Part shown: positions 1 through 9,713 of the stretch, piece by piece
Numbering within the stretch: position 1 is the first letter of the stretch
How the letters are laid out: each line of letters starts with the position of its first letter
DNA from: Gemmatimonadota bacterium
Lineage (GTDB): Bacteria > Gemmatimonadota > Gemmatimonadetes > Gemmatimonadales > Gemmatimonadaceae
DNA length: 60,343 nucleotides
Direction: 5' to 3'
NCBI GenBank assembly: GCA_025358315.1
Contig: JANYKA010000033.1
Span: 1 to 60,343 of the forward strand
The notes under the pieces: model-generated
What the model was told of the DNA's origin: nothing
The model's input: only the letters and a program-made list of their open reading frames with translations
Database searches by the model: none
Program-made: the position numbers and the translations under genes

Positions 1-576
1 CAGCGTCTTGTTGTCGAGCGGCAAGCCGTCGACAATCATCAGCGGCTGGTTGCTGCTGCTGATGGAGCTGACACCGCGGATCGTGATCGACGAAGAAGCG
101 CCGGGAACGCCGGAGGTGCTCGTGACGTCTACGCCGGCGACACGCCCTTGAAGCGCGTTGACGAAATTCTCACGCTGCGTCTGCGCAATCGCGGAACCTT
201 CGACGGTTTGCTGGGACGTGCCCAGCGCACGTTGGGTCGTCGCTTGGCCGAGCGCCGTGATGACCACCGCGTCGAGATTATTGGCGACTTTTTTTAATTG
301 AACATTGATGATATTCCCTGCGCCAACCGTGCGCTCTTCCGCAAGATTGCCAATGAGCCGGAATTGCAGCACTTGGCCGTCGGTGGCGCGAATGGAGTAC
401 TTTCCGTCACTGTTGCTCAACGTGACGCCCGTTGAGCCTTTGATACCAATCTGGACTCCCGTCAGGGGAGCGCCTTGTTCATTCGTCACTTTGCCGGTCA
501 CCGACCTTTGCTGAGCAAAAGCCGGAGCGGCAAGAAGGAATGTTCCCATCAGGAGCGCGAGTACTCTTTTCTTCAT
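1..576 (-). CDS. SusC/RagA-type TonB-linked outer membrane receptor, N-terminal part
   Basis: The gene starts at ATG 576 and runs off the left edge after 192 codons. Residues 1-22 form a signal peptide ending in AFAQQ. Residues about 24-95 read as a carboxypeptidase-regulatory-like beta-sandwich (VTGKVTNEQGAPLTGVQIG, then TLSNSDGKYSI), the hallmark N-terminal extension of SusC-type receptors. The motif DAVVITALG near residue 105 is the usual TonB-box-like entry to the plug domain, and the plug follows (ALQGRVAGVDVTS, ITIRGVSSI, PLMIVDGLPL). Such proteins import glycans or peptides across the outer membrane with a SusD lipoprotein partner. A partner would be expected beyond the left edge and is not visible. 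The barrel is missing only because of the window boundary. Confidence 0.93.
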   Translation of the reverse strand, partial: MKKRVLALLMGTFLLAAPAFAQQRSVTGKVTNEQGAPLTGVQIGIKGSTGVTLSNSDGKYSIRATDGQVLQFRLIGNLAEERTVGAGNIINVQLKKVANNLDAVVITALGQATTQRALGTSQQTVEGSAIAQTQRENFVNALQGRVAGVDVTSTSGVPGASSSITIRGVSSISSSNQPLMIVDGLPLDNKTL

Positions 577-888
577 AGTGACGTGTACCGGGTTTGGTAT
601 TCCGTGAGTCAAGCTTCGGCTGCCCGCAAGAACGCAATCGACGTTCGCCGATCGACCGCTGGGCTGACTCACGTGTGTATGGAGTCGCCAGATCAGATTG
701 TACGACTTAGTATGGCCCTGCGCCACTCCAAAAAAGAATTTTTCGCAATACCAGCAGAATGTCACGATAGTTCCGTTGTGGAGACGATGTCAACTTATTC
801 GCAAAGCACAAGTGAACGTGTCCCCTTTCGGTCTTCGAGCGATACCATGTGGGCTGTAATTGGCTGCTTCTCAAGCACAACGGTGCAT
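577..888. other. Intergenic stretch upstream of the SusC-like gene
   Basis: About 310 bases lie between the amidase stop and the start of the SusC-like receptor, both on the minus strand. No reading frame here resembles a known protein. The stretch should hold the receptor promoter. A TACAAT hexamer can be read on the minus strand near 697-702, but no convincing -35 element precedes it, so no promoter is called. Confidence 0.4.
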
Positions 889-2562
889 CTACGGATAAGT
901 CGCTAGAAATTTCGGCGCCCGCCGCAGTTTCGTCGCCTGCTCGAAGGCATACGCAAGCGTGATCAATTTTCCCTCTTCCCACGCCCGCGCCACGAACGAA
1001 ATACCCACCGGAAGTTCTCCCACCATTCCCATCGGTACTGTGATGCTCGGGTATCCGGACACCGCCGCGAAGCTCGTGCTACCGCCCGTGAAGTGATCGC
1101 CATTCAGTAGATCCGTGGTCCACGCCGGCTGGTTCGACGGCATAATGATCGCGTCGAGCTTGTGCTTCTTCATCACCGCATCGATCCCCTCGGTGCGCGT
1201 CAGCCGGATGCACTTGGCACGCGCGTCGAGATATTTCTTGTCCGTCAGTGGGCCGCATTTCTGCGAACGAATGAAAGTTTCCTGGCCAAACCACGGCAAC
1301 TCCCGCGCTTTTTCCCGTTCATTCCATGCGATCAACTCGGCAAGCGATCGCACCGGCGCGTCGTTTCCGAGCGACGCAAGGTACGCATTAAGTCCGGCCT
1401 TGAATTCGTAGTCGAGCACAATCCGCTCGGCATCGTCGAACTTGCCAGCAGTCGTCAACTTCACTGGATCGACGACGGTCGCGCCGGCGCTGCGGAGCGC
1501 GGCAATCGCCTCATTGAATCGCGTGTCGACAGCGTCGTTGAAGCCGGCGAGATGCCGCGCCGCGCCGATGCGTGCGCCCTTGAGGCCAGCGGCATCGAGA
1601 AACGTCGCATAGTTCGTTGTGCTCTTGCCGCGACTCGCATTGGTCGCAATATCGCGCGCATCCACACCCGTGAGTACGCCGAGCAGTGCAGCCGCGTCGG
1701 CTACCGAACGTGCCATCGGGCCGGCCGTGTCTTGCGATGCGGAGATAGGAATAATGCCACTGCGTCCCCAGAGTCCAACGGTCGGCTTGATGCCCACAAG
1801 TCCGCAAATCGCCGAAGGACAAATGATCGAACCGTCAGTCTCGGAACCAATCCCGACGGTAGCGAACGTCGCGGCGATCGCCGCTCCCGTGCCCGAGCTC
1901 GAACCGCACGGATTTCGATTCAGCACGTAAGGATTGCGTGTTTGTCCACCCCGACCGCTCCACCCGCTCGTACTGCGACCGGACCGGAAGTTCGCCCACT
2001 CGCTGAGGTTGGTCTTGCCGAGGAGCACTGCGCCGGCCGCGCGCAGCCGTTCAACGATGAAGGCATCTCTCGCTGGTGTGCTGTTGGCAAGGGCGAGCGA
2101 TCCGGCGCTTGTGCGCATTTTGTCGGCGCTGCCGATGTTGTCTTTGATCAACACCGGGATGCCATGCAACGGGCCAACAGTAATACCGGACTTGCGTTCG
2201 GCATCGCGTTGATCGGCGATCGCGAGAGCATCCGGGTTCAATTCTATTATGGCGTTGATGGCCACGCCGGTCTTGTCCATCTGGGCGATGCGCGTAAGGA
2301 AACGCTGCGTCAGATCGCGTGAGGTTAGCGCGCCGCGTTGCAGCAATGCACCCAGTTCGGTAACCGAGAGCTCGATCAAGTCATCCGCAATTGGGCGCTG
2401 GGTCACGGAGCGGGCGGCGTTCAGCGAAAGCACAGACAATTCAGGCACGGTGGGGGCCGCGGACGCGGATGCCGGTACGCCAAGTAGCGCCGCACCGGCG
2501 GCGAGTGATGCACCAACGAACGCCCGGCGGTCGAGCGGTGTCGTAACTGAATGTTCGTTCAT
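889..2562 (-). CDS. Tat-exported amidase (amidase signature family)
   Basis: This is a 557-residue amidase. The ATG at 2562 is chosen because GAGGAG lies five bases upstream and because it places a twin-arginine-like signal (LDRRAFVGASLAAGAALLG) at the N terminus. The Ser-cisSer-Lys triad of the family can be read as K140 (VLIKDNI), S221 (CGSSSGTGA) and S245 (ETDGSIICPS). The length fits secreted amidases that hydrolyse amide bonds of small or peptide substrates; the substrate cannot be inferred. The protein probably acts in the periplasm. It stands alone between the SusC-like gene and a divergent stress-protein gene. Confidence 0.9.
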   Translation of the reverse strand: MNEHSVTTPLDRRAFVGASLAAGAALLGVPASASAAPTVPELSVLSLNAARSVTQRPIADDLIELSVTELGALLQRGALTSRDLTQRFLTRIAQMDKTGVAINAIIELNPDALAIADQRDAERKSGITVGPLHGIPVLIKDNIGSADKMRTSAGSLALANSTPARDAFIVERLRAAGAVLLGKTNLSEWANFRSGRSTSGWSGRGGQTRNPYVLNRNPCGSSSGTGAAIAATFATVGIGSETDGSIICPSAICGLVGIKPTVGLWGRSGIIPISASQDTAGPMARSVADAAALLGVLTGVDARDIATNASRGKSTTNYATFLDAAGLKGARIGAARHLAGFNDAVDTRFNEAIAALRSAGATVVDPVKLTTAGKFDDAERIVLDYEFKAGLNAYLASLGNDAPVRSLAELIAWNEREKARELPWFGQETFIRSQKCGPLTDKKYLDARAKCIRLTRTEGIDAVMKKHKLDAIIMPSNQPAWTTDLLNGDHFTGGSTSFAAVSGYPSITVPMGMVGELPVGISFVARAWEEGKLITLAYAFEQATKLRRAPKFLATYP

Positions 2563-2762
2563 TCCAGCTCCTCGCGTGATGGTCGTGAGCAACGAAATTG
2601 GGTGCGCGGTCAAAAAAGCGCCATTAGGTACATCCAGCTAACGGCCCATGGAATGTCATCACTTCCCTGATGGTTTGTGAGGGAACACCTGCCAGACATC
2701 GCCGGAACCGGGCTCCACATTATATGGACCCTCAGGGAATCGCTCTTCTATTAGGAGGGCAG

Positions 2763-3713
2763 GTGTACAAGAAGATCCTGGTCCCGCTGGATGGATCAAC
2801 GTTCGCCGAGCAGGCGTTACCGCGAGCCGGCGCACTGGCCGCCGCGCATCACGCCTCGGTGGTCCTCGTGATGGTGCATCACGTGCCGACGCCGAACTTT
2901 GCGCCCGACGGCGTATGGCTCGACGTGTCGGGGCTCGAGGCGGAACTTCGCACCCAACAGCAGCGATATCTTGAAAAAATCGCCGCCGGGCTGCGGGAGA
3001 AATTCAGCATCGTCGTCAACGCCGAACTCCTCGACGCACCGACCGTTTCAACCATTTGCGCCTATGCACAGGCGCACGAAGTCGATCTGATTGCCCTGAC
3101 CACGCATGGGCGTACCGGCTTTAGCCGCGCCTGGCTTGGCAGCGTCGCCGATGGCATTGCGCGGCACTGCGTGATCCCCGTCCTAATGTTGCGGCCGCAC
3201 GTAAACGGAACTTCGCCACGCCCAAACACACATAATGATGGTGTGTTCAGCCGTATCCTCGTTCCCCTTGATGGTTCGCAGGAGGCCGAGCTGGCGATCC
3301 GTCAGGCCACTGCACTCGGTCGGGCCAGTAATGCGCACTACGTGCTGGCGCGTATCGTCGCACCAGTCCCCGTAGTTCCTACCAATGCGCCATCGGATTT
3401 CATCGCCACCGGACTCCCAGATGATTCTGTCGCTACAGCGCGATGCCTGCTCGAGGCGCGTCTGTATTTGGCGGTCCAGATCGTTGCCCTTAAGTCCAAC
3501 GGATGTGTGTCACGGTTCGAAACGCAGGTGCGTCTTGCCACTGACGTGGCACCAGCGCTTATTGCCCTCGCCGAGTCCGAAGCGGTGGATGCGATCGCCA
3601 TGACTTCGCACGGGCGTGGCGCATCCCGCTTGTTTGTCGGAAGCGTCGCCGACAAGATCTTGCGCGGGTCGACCGCCGCCGTGCTGCTGTTTCACCCACC
3701 CCCGCATTCCTGA
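2763..3713 (+). CDS. Tandem universal stress protein (two UspA domains)
   Basis: I place the start at GTG 2763, giving 316 residues, because AGGAGG lies five bases upstream and the next residues (YKKILVPLDGS) are the canonical first strand of a Usp fold. An ATG at 2724 is in frame but has no comparable ribosome site. Two Usp domains follow each other, about residues 2-146 and 159-310. Each ends in the ATP-binding glycine motif: THGRTGFSRAWLGSVAD in the first and SHGRGASRLFVGSVADK in the second. Tandem Usp proteins bind ATP and take part in stress survival. The gene converges on a P1B-type ATPase gene with a 15-base gap. Confidence 0.92.
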   Translation: MYKKILVPLDGSTFAEQALPRAGALAAAHHASVVLVMVHHVPTPNFAPDGVWLDVSGLEAELRTQQQRYLEKIAAGLREKFSIVVNAELLDAPTVSTICAYAQAHEVDLIALTTHGRTGFSRAWLGSVADGIARHCVIPVLMLRPHVNGTSPRPNTHNDGVFSRILVPLDGSQEAELAIRQATALGRASNAHYVLARIVAPVPVVPTNAPSDFIATGLPDDSVATARCLLEARLYLAVQIVALKSNGCVSRFETQVRLATDVAPALIALAESEAVDAIAMTSHGRGASRLFVGSVADKILRGSTAAVLLFHPPPHS

Positions 3714-3728
3714 CCGCAGGGACGGCAG

Positions 3729-5567
3729 CTACGAGCGGCTGGTCCGCAGCGCGTTGACGATCACGGCCACATCGATCCCCTCCTGTAATACCGCACCGAC
3801 CGTCGGAGGAATGAATCCGAATGCGGCAACCACCATCGCCATGGCGCTGAGTCCGAGGCCCACGATCAGACTCTGCTTCGCAATACGCATCGTGTAGTGT
3901 CCAATCTCGACCGCATCACCGACCCGGTCGAGGGAGTCGATAAGGATGATGACATCTGCCGCCTCAGCGGAAATACCGCCGCCGTGGGCGGCCAGGGCCA
4001 CGCCAACATCGGCGCTGCTGAGTGCGGGCGCGTCGTTGATGCCGTCACCGACCATCATCACTACTTCGTGGGCGCGCATCATCCGGGCAATAATTGCCGC
4101 CTTGTCTGATGCCAATAAATCGCCATGTACTTCGGCGATACCCACGCGCTCGCCAATTGCCCGCGCTGACGGGGCGTGGTCACCGGAGAGCATCATGACG
4201 TGGCGCACGCCGGCGCTGCGCAAGCGAGCGAGCAGGGCAGGGACAGCCGGCCGCACTTCATCGGCATATTCGATAATACCGGCGAGACGATTGTCGATGA
4301 CAACGTACGCGCGCAGAGTGGCAGCCGATGTCTCAAACTTTGCAAGTGCGGCCGAGGTGGCGCCGCCGTGTGCGACGACAAATGCACGCGAGCCGACACG
4401 GACCACCCGGCCGGCAACCTCCCCTGTCACGCCCTGTCCCGGCACTTCCACCGTCCCGATCGCGTGTGGCAGGTGGCCAAAACGCCGTTCCCCTTCGGCA
4501 ACGATAACGCGGGCCAGCAAATGGCCTGCCCCCTGTTCGACGATCGCTGCATTGCGCAGGACATCTTCTTCAGTGAATCCGTCGCTCACCTTGATGCCCT
4601 GCACACGCGGTTCGCCAATGGTGATCGTGCCGGTTTTGTCGAACACCACGGTCGTAATGGCGGCGAGGCGTTCAAGGGCGCCACCATTACGGATGATGAT
4701 GTGTCGCCGTGCCGCGCGATTCACGCCGCCGACGATCGCTACCGGCATCGCGAGAATCAGCGGGCAGGGAGTGGCCACCACTAGCACAGCGAGCACTCGC
4801 ACCCAGTCGCCGGTGAAGAAGAGTACTGCGGCGCACACCAGCAATGTGATCGGCGTGAACCAGACGGCGTATCGGTCGGCGGTACGCTGCAGCGGGGCTT
4901 TGCTTCCCTGTGCGGATCGTACCAGTTCGACGATGCGCGCGTATTGACTTTCCGCGGCGCGCGCCGTGGCCCGCATCCGGAGTACCCCCGATCCGTTCGC
5001 CGCGCCGCTCATCACCGGCGTGCCCGTGGTCGCTTCGACCGGCATTGGCTCGCCGGTAAGGCGTGAGAGATCGAGCTCCGATTGACCGTCGGTGACCACG
5101 CCGTCGCATGGGACAAGATCGCCGGGGCGAACGAGCAGAATATCGCCGATCACCACATCGATCACCGGAATATCCTCCACTCGTTCGCCGCTCAGTCGAT
5201 GCGCCAAACGCGGAGCGGCCTCCTCCAGCGCGCGGACTGCGGCCGAAGCACGGCCCTCGGCGTATCGCTCAAGTGCCTCGCCGCCGCTCTGCATCAGCAC
5301 GATGATGAGGCCGGCGACAGGCTGACCAAGTGCGACCGCGGCTATTACCGCAAGCGAAGCGATGATGTCGGTTGCGAAGTGTCCGTGCCGCGCATCGCGC
5401 AACGTACGCCAGATCAGCGGGGCGCCGACAACAATGAGTCCGATGCCCCAGACTAAATGCGCCGCGTCCGGGCCCGCGAGTACACGCGTGACCACGCCGG
5501 CGAGGATGAGCGTCGCCGCCGAAGCAGGAAGGAGCGCCGACCTGAAGGTCAGCGATGGTATGCGCAC
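3729..5567 (-). CDS. P1B-type heavy-metal translocating ATPase with TPC motif
   Basis: A cation pump of about 612 residues. It has the phosphorylation motif DKTGT (D310), the hinge motif GDGINDAPAL, the actuator motif LTGEPMPV, and P1B-like membrane segments before and after. The membrane motif is TPCPLIL (C268) instead of the CPC of copper and zinc pumps, and the nucleotide-domain SEHPLA motif is altered to GAGHLLARVIV. There is no N-terminal CxxC metal-binding domain. The metal is therefore uncertain. The frame stays open to 5726, but that would overlap the divergent peptidase gene and add an implausible Arg/Ser-rich leader, so I start at GTG 5567 with low certainty. Confidence 0.85.
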   Translation of the reverse strand: MRIPSLTFRSALLPASAATLILAGVVTRVLAGPDAAHLVWGIGLIVVGAPLIWRTLRDARHGHFATDIIASLAVIAAVALGQPVAGLIIVLMQSGGEALERYAEGRASAAVRALEEAAPRLAHRLSGERVEDIPVIDVVIGDILLVRPGDLVPCDGVVTDGQSELDLSRLTGEPMPVEATTGTPVMSGAANGSGVLRMRATARAAESQYARIVELVRSAQGSKAPLQRTADRYAVWFTPITLLVCAAVLFFTGDWVRVLAVLVVATPCPLILAMPVAIVGGVNRAARRHIIIRNGGALERLAAITTVVFDKTGTITIGEPRVQGIKVSDGFTEEDVLRNAAIVEQGAGHLLARVIVAEGERRFGHLPHAIGTVEVPGQGVTGEVAGRVVRVGSRAFVVAHGGATSAALAKFETSAATLRAYVVIDNRLAGIIEYADEVRPAVPALLARLRSAGVRHVMMLSGDHAPSARAIGERVGIAEVHGDLLASDKAAIIARMMRAHEVVMMVGDGINDAPALSSADVGVALAAHGGGISAEAADVIILIDSLDRVGDAVEIGHYTMRIAKQSLIVGLGLSAMAMVVAAFGFIPPTVGAVLQEGIDVAVIVNALRTSRS

Positions 5568-5709
5568 AGTTGATCGCCGGACGAAGAAAGTGTTCGCGGC
5601 AGAAGGACAGCAGGGTCGCGGCCATCCTGAGGAGAATGATATCCGCGGGCGACGTTGCGTGCAGGAAGACGTGGCGCGAAGTTTGATATCTCCTCTATCG
5701 GAGCTCCAG

Positions 5710-7947
5710 ATGCGCCGGCGTTTCAATCCAATCCGTCTCCTCAGTCACTTCGCGATCATTGCGGCGTTCTGCATCGTTGCGGTCCCGGCGCTTGCTCAAC
5801 AGCGCCGTGCCGTCACTGCTGCCGATTATGCGCGCGCCGAAACCTTCCTTGCACAAAACCAATCTGGTTTCGTGGTTGGGGGCACCGTCGCACCGACCTG
5901 GCTTCCCGACGATCGTTTCTGGTATGTAAACGGGTCGGGTGCCACGCGCGACGTGATATTGATCGACCCGGCTCGGCATACGCGCACCGTCTGCGCTCCC
6001 GGCTTTGCCAACTGCCCGGGGGTTCCCAGTTCAGCCGCAACCGCCACTGGAGGCGGTCGTGACGGCGTTGGCAGTGGTGGGGAAGTCGGCGGCCGCGTTC
6101 GCGCCGCCGCGCAAGGAGTTGTTTCTCCAGACAGCACACGTGCGGCGTTCATTCGTGACTTCAATCTCTGGGTACGCGACATCGCCACGGGCAAGGAAAC
6201 CGCGCTTACGACCGACGGCGTAAAAGACTTTGGCTACGCCACTGACAACGCCGGCTGGACCACCAGCGATCGCGCAATTCTTCTTTGGTCGCCGGACTCC
6301 AAAAAGATCGCGACATATCAGCAGGACGAACGCCAAGTGGGGATGTTCTATATGGTCGAAACCACCGTCGGCCATCCCACCCTCCATGCCTGGCGCGATC
6401 CTTTTCCTGGCGACAGCGTGGTGGCGATGCTCCGGCGAGTGATCATCGATGTTGACGCGGCCCGCGTCATCGCGTTGCAGATGCCGCCAGACTTTCATCG
6501 CGCCACTCTTGGCGACGATGTCTCCATGGACGACTATAAATGGAGCCCTGATGCGTCGCAGTTGGCACTTGTCTCCACATCGCGCGATCACAAGCAGGCC
6601 GTGTTTCGCGTGGCCACTGCGGCGACGGGTGCGGTGCGCACCGTGTTCAACGAAACCGTCGCCACACAGTTCGAATCGCGCACCGGCTGGCAGGTGCTCT
6701 GGCCCACCAACGAAGTGATCTGGTACTCCCAGCGTGACAACTGGGGGCAACTCTATCTCTATGATCTTCAGACGGGAAAACTGAAGAACAAGATCACTGT
6801 TGGTGAAGGCCCGGTGTCGCAGATCACACGAGTTGACGAGAAGACCCGCACGCTTTGGTATGCGGCGCTCGGCCGCGAGCCGGGGCAGGACCCGTACTTT
6901 GCGCATTTTTACAAATCGGGACTTGATGGTGCACGTGTGCGTTCGCTGACGCCGGACGACGGCACGCACGCGATTCAGCTCTCACCTTCGGGCCGATACC
7001 TGGTTGACAGCTACTCAAAGCCCGATGTTCCGCCCGTGGTTGTGCTACGCGATGGCGACGGCACAGTGGTGATGTCACTTGAGAAAGCCGACATTTCCAA
7101 ACTGCTGGCTACTGGTTGGAGGCCGCCGGTGCCGATCACCGTGAAAGCGCGCGACGGCAAGACGGATCTGTACGGTCTGATGTTTGTTCCGACAACACTC
7201 GATCCGTCGAGGAAATACCCGATTATCAATAATCCGTATCCGGGTCCACAGACTGGCAGCGTCGGGAGCCGTGAGTTTTCAGCGGCTCGCCGTGATCGCC
7301 AGGCACTCGCCGAGCTGGGTTTTGTGGTGGTGACGATCGACGGTATGGGCACGCCCGACCGATCAAAATCATTTCACGACGCGTACTATGGCGCGATGGG
7401 ACGTGACAATACGCTCCCCGATCAGGTAGCCGGGATGCAGGAGCTTGCCCAGAAGTATCCGTACATCGATATCGACCGAGCGGGAATCTATGGTCATTCC
7501 GGCGGTGGCTTTATCACCGCGGACGCGATGTTCCGATTTCCAGATTTTTTCAAAGTCGGTATCTCCGAATCGGGGAATCACGATCAACGCGTATACGAAG
7601 ACGACTGGGGCGAGCGATACCAGGGGTTGCTCACGCGCTACGCGGATAGCACGGACAGTTACACCGTCGAGGCGAACCAGACCGTGGCCAAGAACCTGAA
7701 AGGACATCTGTTGCTCGCGCACGGACTCATGGACGCGAACGTGCCGGTGACAGCGACGGAGCTTGTCGTAGACGCGCTGATCAAAGCGAACAAGGATTTT
7801 GACTTGCTCTTGATCCCGAATGCGGACCACGACTACGGCTCGGCGTCAAATTATATGATGCGCCGGCGCTGGGATTACTTCGTCCGCTGGCTGCTCGATG
7901 CCGATCCACCAAAAGAGTATGAGATCAAGCCGCCGCGGACGCCGTGA
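5710..7947 (+). CDS. Secreted S9 family peptidase (dipeptidyl peptidase IV-like)
   Basis: A 745-residue serine peptidase starting at ATG 5710, with GGAG six bases upstream. Residues 1-31 are a signal peptide ending in VPALAQQ. The middle is a beta-propeller of the DPP-IV N-terminal type (LWSPDSKKIATYQQDER and YKWSPDASQLALVS are typical blade sequences). The C-terminal alpha/beta hydrolase carries nucleophile S597 in GHSGGGF, acid D675 in HGLMDANVP and base H707 in NADHDYG. It should trim dipeptides from peptides in the periplasm or outside the cell. It is divergent from the P1B ATPase and converges on the MATE gene with only seven bases between the stops. Confidence 0.93.
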   Translation: MRRRFNPIRLLSHFAIIAAFCIVAVPALAQQRRAVTAADYARAETFLAQNQSGFVVGGTVAPTWLPDDRFWYVNGSGATRDVILIDPARHTRTVCAPGFANCPGVPSSAATATGGGRDGVGSGGEVGGRVRAAAQGVVSPDSTRAAFIRDFNLWVRDIATGKETALTTDGVKDFGYATDNAGWTTSDRAILLWSPDSKKIATYQQDERQVGMFYMVETTVGHPTLHAWRDPFPGDSVVAMLRRVIIDVDAARVIALQMPPDFHRATLGDDVSMDDYKWSPDASQLALVSTSRDHKQAVFRVATAATGAVRTVFNETVATQFESRTGWQVLWPTNEVIWYSQRDNWGQLYLYDLQTGKLKNKITVGEGPVSQITRVDEKTRTLWYAALGREPGQDPYFAHFYKSGLDGARVRSLTPDDGTHAIQLSPSGRYLVDSYSKPDVPPVVVLRDGDGTVVMSLEKADISKLLATGWRPPVPITVKARDGKTDLYGLMFVPTTLDPSRKYPIINNPYPGPQTGSVGSREFSAARRDRQALAELGFVVVTIDGMGTPDRSKSFHDAYYGAMGRDNTLPDQVAGMQELAQKYPYIDIDRAGIYGHSGGGFITADAMFRFPDFFKVGISESGNHDQRVYEDDWGERYQGLLTRYADSTDSYTVEANQTVAKNLKGHLLLAHGLMDANVPVTATELVVDALIKANKDFDLLLIPNADHDYGSASNYMMRRRWDYFVRWLLDADPPKEYEIKPPRTP

Positions 7948-7954
7948 CCGAAGG

Positions 7955-9385
7955 CTACACGCGCCGCAACTTCCACCTGCCACGACGAAACACAATCGCA
8001 CTCACCACGGCCAACAGTGAATACGCTGCCAGCACCGAGACGAACACCGCGCGCAGCCCGAGCCCGGTGCGCGCGGATAGGTACCACGCCAGCGGAACTT
8101 CAAATAGCCAGAACACTCCGATATTGATCAGCGTCGGTGTCCATGTATCGCCGGCGCCGTTGAACGATTGAGTCAATACCATTCCAAACGCGAAAAACGG
8201 AAATCCGGCAGAAATCGTCCGCAGGCCAAACACGGCGACTGAAGCGACTCCCGGATCCTGTGTGAACGCCGATACAATCCATGGCGCGGTAATAATGAAC
8301 ACGAGGCCGGCTAGTCCGAGAAAAACCACGTTGTAGCGTGCCGCCGTCCACGCCGATGTCTCGGCGCGTGCTGCGTCCTTGGCACCGAGTGACTGACCGA
8401 CAAGTGTCGCTGCGGCGTTGCTCAAGCCCCAGGCCGGCAGCAACGCGAAAATCACCAGGCGAATGCATATAGTGTAGCCCGCCATCGCCACGCTGCCAAA
8501 GCTCGACATCAACCGTACCAATAAAATCCAGTTGAGTGAGCCGACGAGCACCTGAAACGTGCCATTACCGGAAAGCCGGACCAGACTTGTCATCGTCGCC
8601 GGTTCAAGGACTATGTGGCGACGCCGTACTGCGAGATGCCCGCTCCCTCGCACCAGTTTGCTCAATGCGAATAGCACACCAATGCCGCGGCCGATCGTTG
8701 TCGCCACGGCAGCGCCGGTCACTCCCATTCGTGGGAATGGGCCGATACCGAAAATCAGGAGCGGCCCAAGCACGATATTGATTCCGTTTGCCAGCCAGAG
8801 CACCCGCATCGAAACCGATGCATCGCCGGCCGCGCGAAACGTGGAGTTAATCACGAATAACAGAAACGCAGTCGAACTGCCGCCGATCATCACGCGGGTA
8901 AATGTCGTTCCGGTTGCCAGCACGTCCGTCGACGCACCCATCAGTTGTAGCAGTTGCGGAGCGTAATAACCACCGAGCGCCGCAAGAATGCTGGAAATAA
9001 TCACGCCAAGCGCAATGGACTGAACGGATGTGCGCGCGGCGGTTTCGGGATCGCCTTCACCAATACGCCGCGACACCACGGCGGTGGTCGCAATACCGAG
9101 CCCCATCGCGAGTGTGTAAACGACGATCATCATCGTCTCGGTCAATCCAACGGTGGCGACGGCACTCGCCCCTAAGTGCCCTACCCAAAAAACGTCGGAC
9201 ACGGCGAACAGACTTTCCATTACCATTTCGAGAATCATCGGGACGGCGAGCAGGAAGATCGCGCGGCCGATGGAGCCGGTGGTGTAGTCGTGTCGCACGC
9301 CGCGCATCGCGTCGGCGATATCGCGCCAGCTGCTCGCGAACGTGCGTGGTGATTGGTTATTCGTTGCGTTCACAGAAGTACTCAT
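7955..9385 (-). CDS. MATE family multidrug/Na+ efflux transporter
   Basis: A 476-residue membrane protein with about twelve hydrophobic segments in two homologous halves. It contains typical MATE sequences: LAVPMILEMVMESLFAVSD near residue 46, VGLTETMMIVV near 82, and the second-half repeat beginning LVRLSGNGTFQVLVGSLNW. These transporters export cationic drugs or metabolites against H+ or Na+. The start at ATG 9385 is supported by GAGG seven bases upstream. No regulator lies beside it and the substrate is unknown. Confidence 0.92.
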   Translation of the reverse strand: MSTSVNATNNQSPRTFASSWRDIADAMRGVRHDYTTGSIGRAIFLLAVPMILEMVMESLFAVSDVFWVGHLGASAVATVGLTETMMIVVYTLAMGLGIATTAVVSRRIGEGDPETAARTSVQSIALGVIISSILAALGGYYAPQLLQLMGASTDVLATGTTFTRVMIGGSSTAFLLFVINSTFRAAGDASVSMRVLWLANGINIVLGPLLIFGIGPFPRMGVTGAAVATTIGRGIGVLFALSKLVRGSGHLAVRRRHIVLEPATMTSLVRLSGNGTFQVLVGSLNWILLVRLMSSFGSVAMAGYTICIRLVIFALLPAWGLSNAAATLVGQSLGAKDAARAETSAWTAARYNVVFLGLAGLVFIITAPWIVSAFTQDPGVASVAVFGLRTISAGFPFFAFGMVLTQSFNGAGDTWTPTLINIGVFWLFEVPLAWYLSARTGLGLRAVFVSVLAAYSLLAVVSAIVFRRGRWKLRRV

Positions 9386-9661
9386 CGTGTGGCCTCGTCA
9401 GTGCGAATTGAAACGCCCCACCGTGCTATCGAAGCAGGTAGGGCGTGAATCCGCGAAGGGCGGCGAGGAATTCGCTGCTAGTTCTCTTTCGCTGTCAGGA
9501 CCCTGCTTCGATTGGATGCCGCGACTCGATACGCGTTCCTGCCCGGAGGGCAAGGACGGCGATACGGTAGTCGCTGATCGAAACAGGGATCTTCATCGAG
9601 CACCTAAGAAAGAATGGAGTAAACTGCTTCGGCGAACGCTAATGGTGGCCCGGTACAAGGT
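9386..9661. other. Intergenic stretch upstream of the MATE gene
   Basis: No reading frame in this stretch resembles a known protein. It lies upstream of the MATE gene and downstream of the terminator of the preceding minus-strand lipoprotein gene. It should hold the MATE promoter, but no clear -35/-10 pair was recognised. Confidence 0.4.
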
Positions 9662-9707
9662 CAAGAGAGAAGAGTGCCCGCCTCCGAGCGGGCGCCCTTC
9701 TCTCTTG
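9662..9707 (-). terminator. Long hairpin terminator after the metalloprotease lipoprotein gene
   Basis: Bases 9662-9681 pair with 9688-9707: twenty pairs with one mismatch and one G-T wobble around a six-base loop. The hairpin begins seven bases after the stop of the minus-strand lipoprotein gene. No long T-run follows, though the 3' arm itself is pyrimidine-rich. It probably ends that transcript and stabilises its 3' end. Confidence 0.7.
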
Positions 9708-9713
9708 CCACTT

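Noticed and set aside
1162-2322. 386-codon open frame on the plus strand opposite the amidase
   Set aside because: It is antisense to a well-supported amidase, is rich in Arg and Ala without any domain pattern, and is typical of GC-rich shadow frames.
3946-4947. 333-codon plus-strand frame opposite the P1B ATPase
   Set aside because: Antisense to intact ATPase motifs, and rich in Ser, Thr and Arg with no domain.
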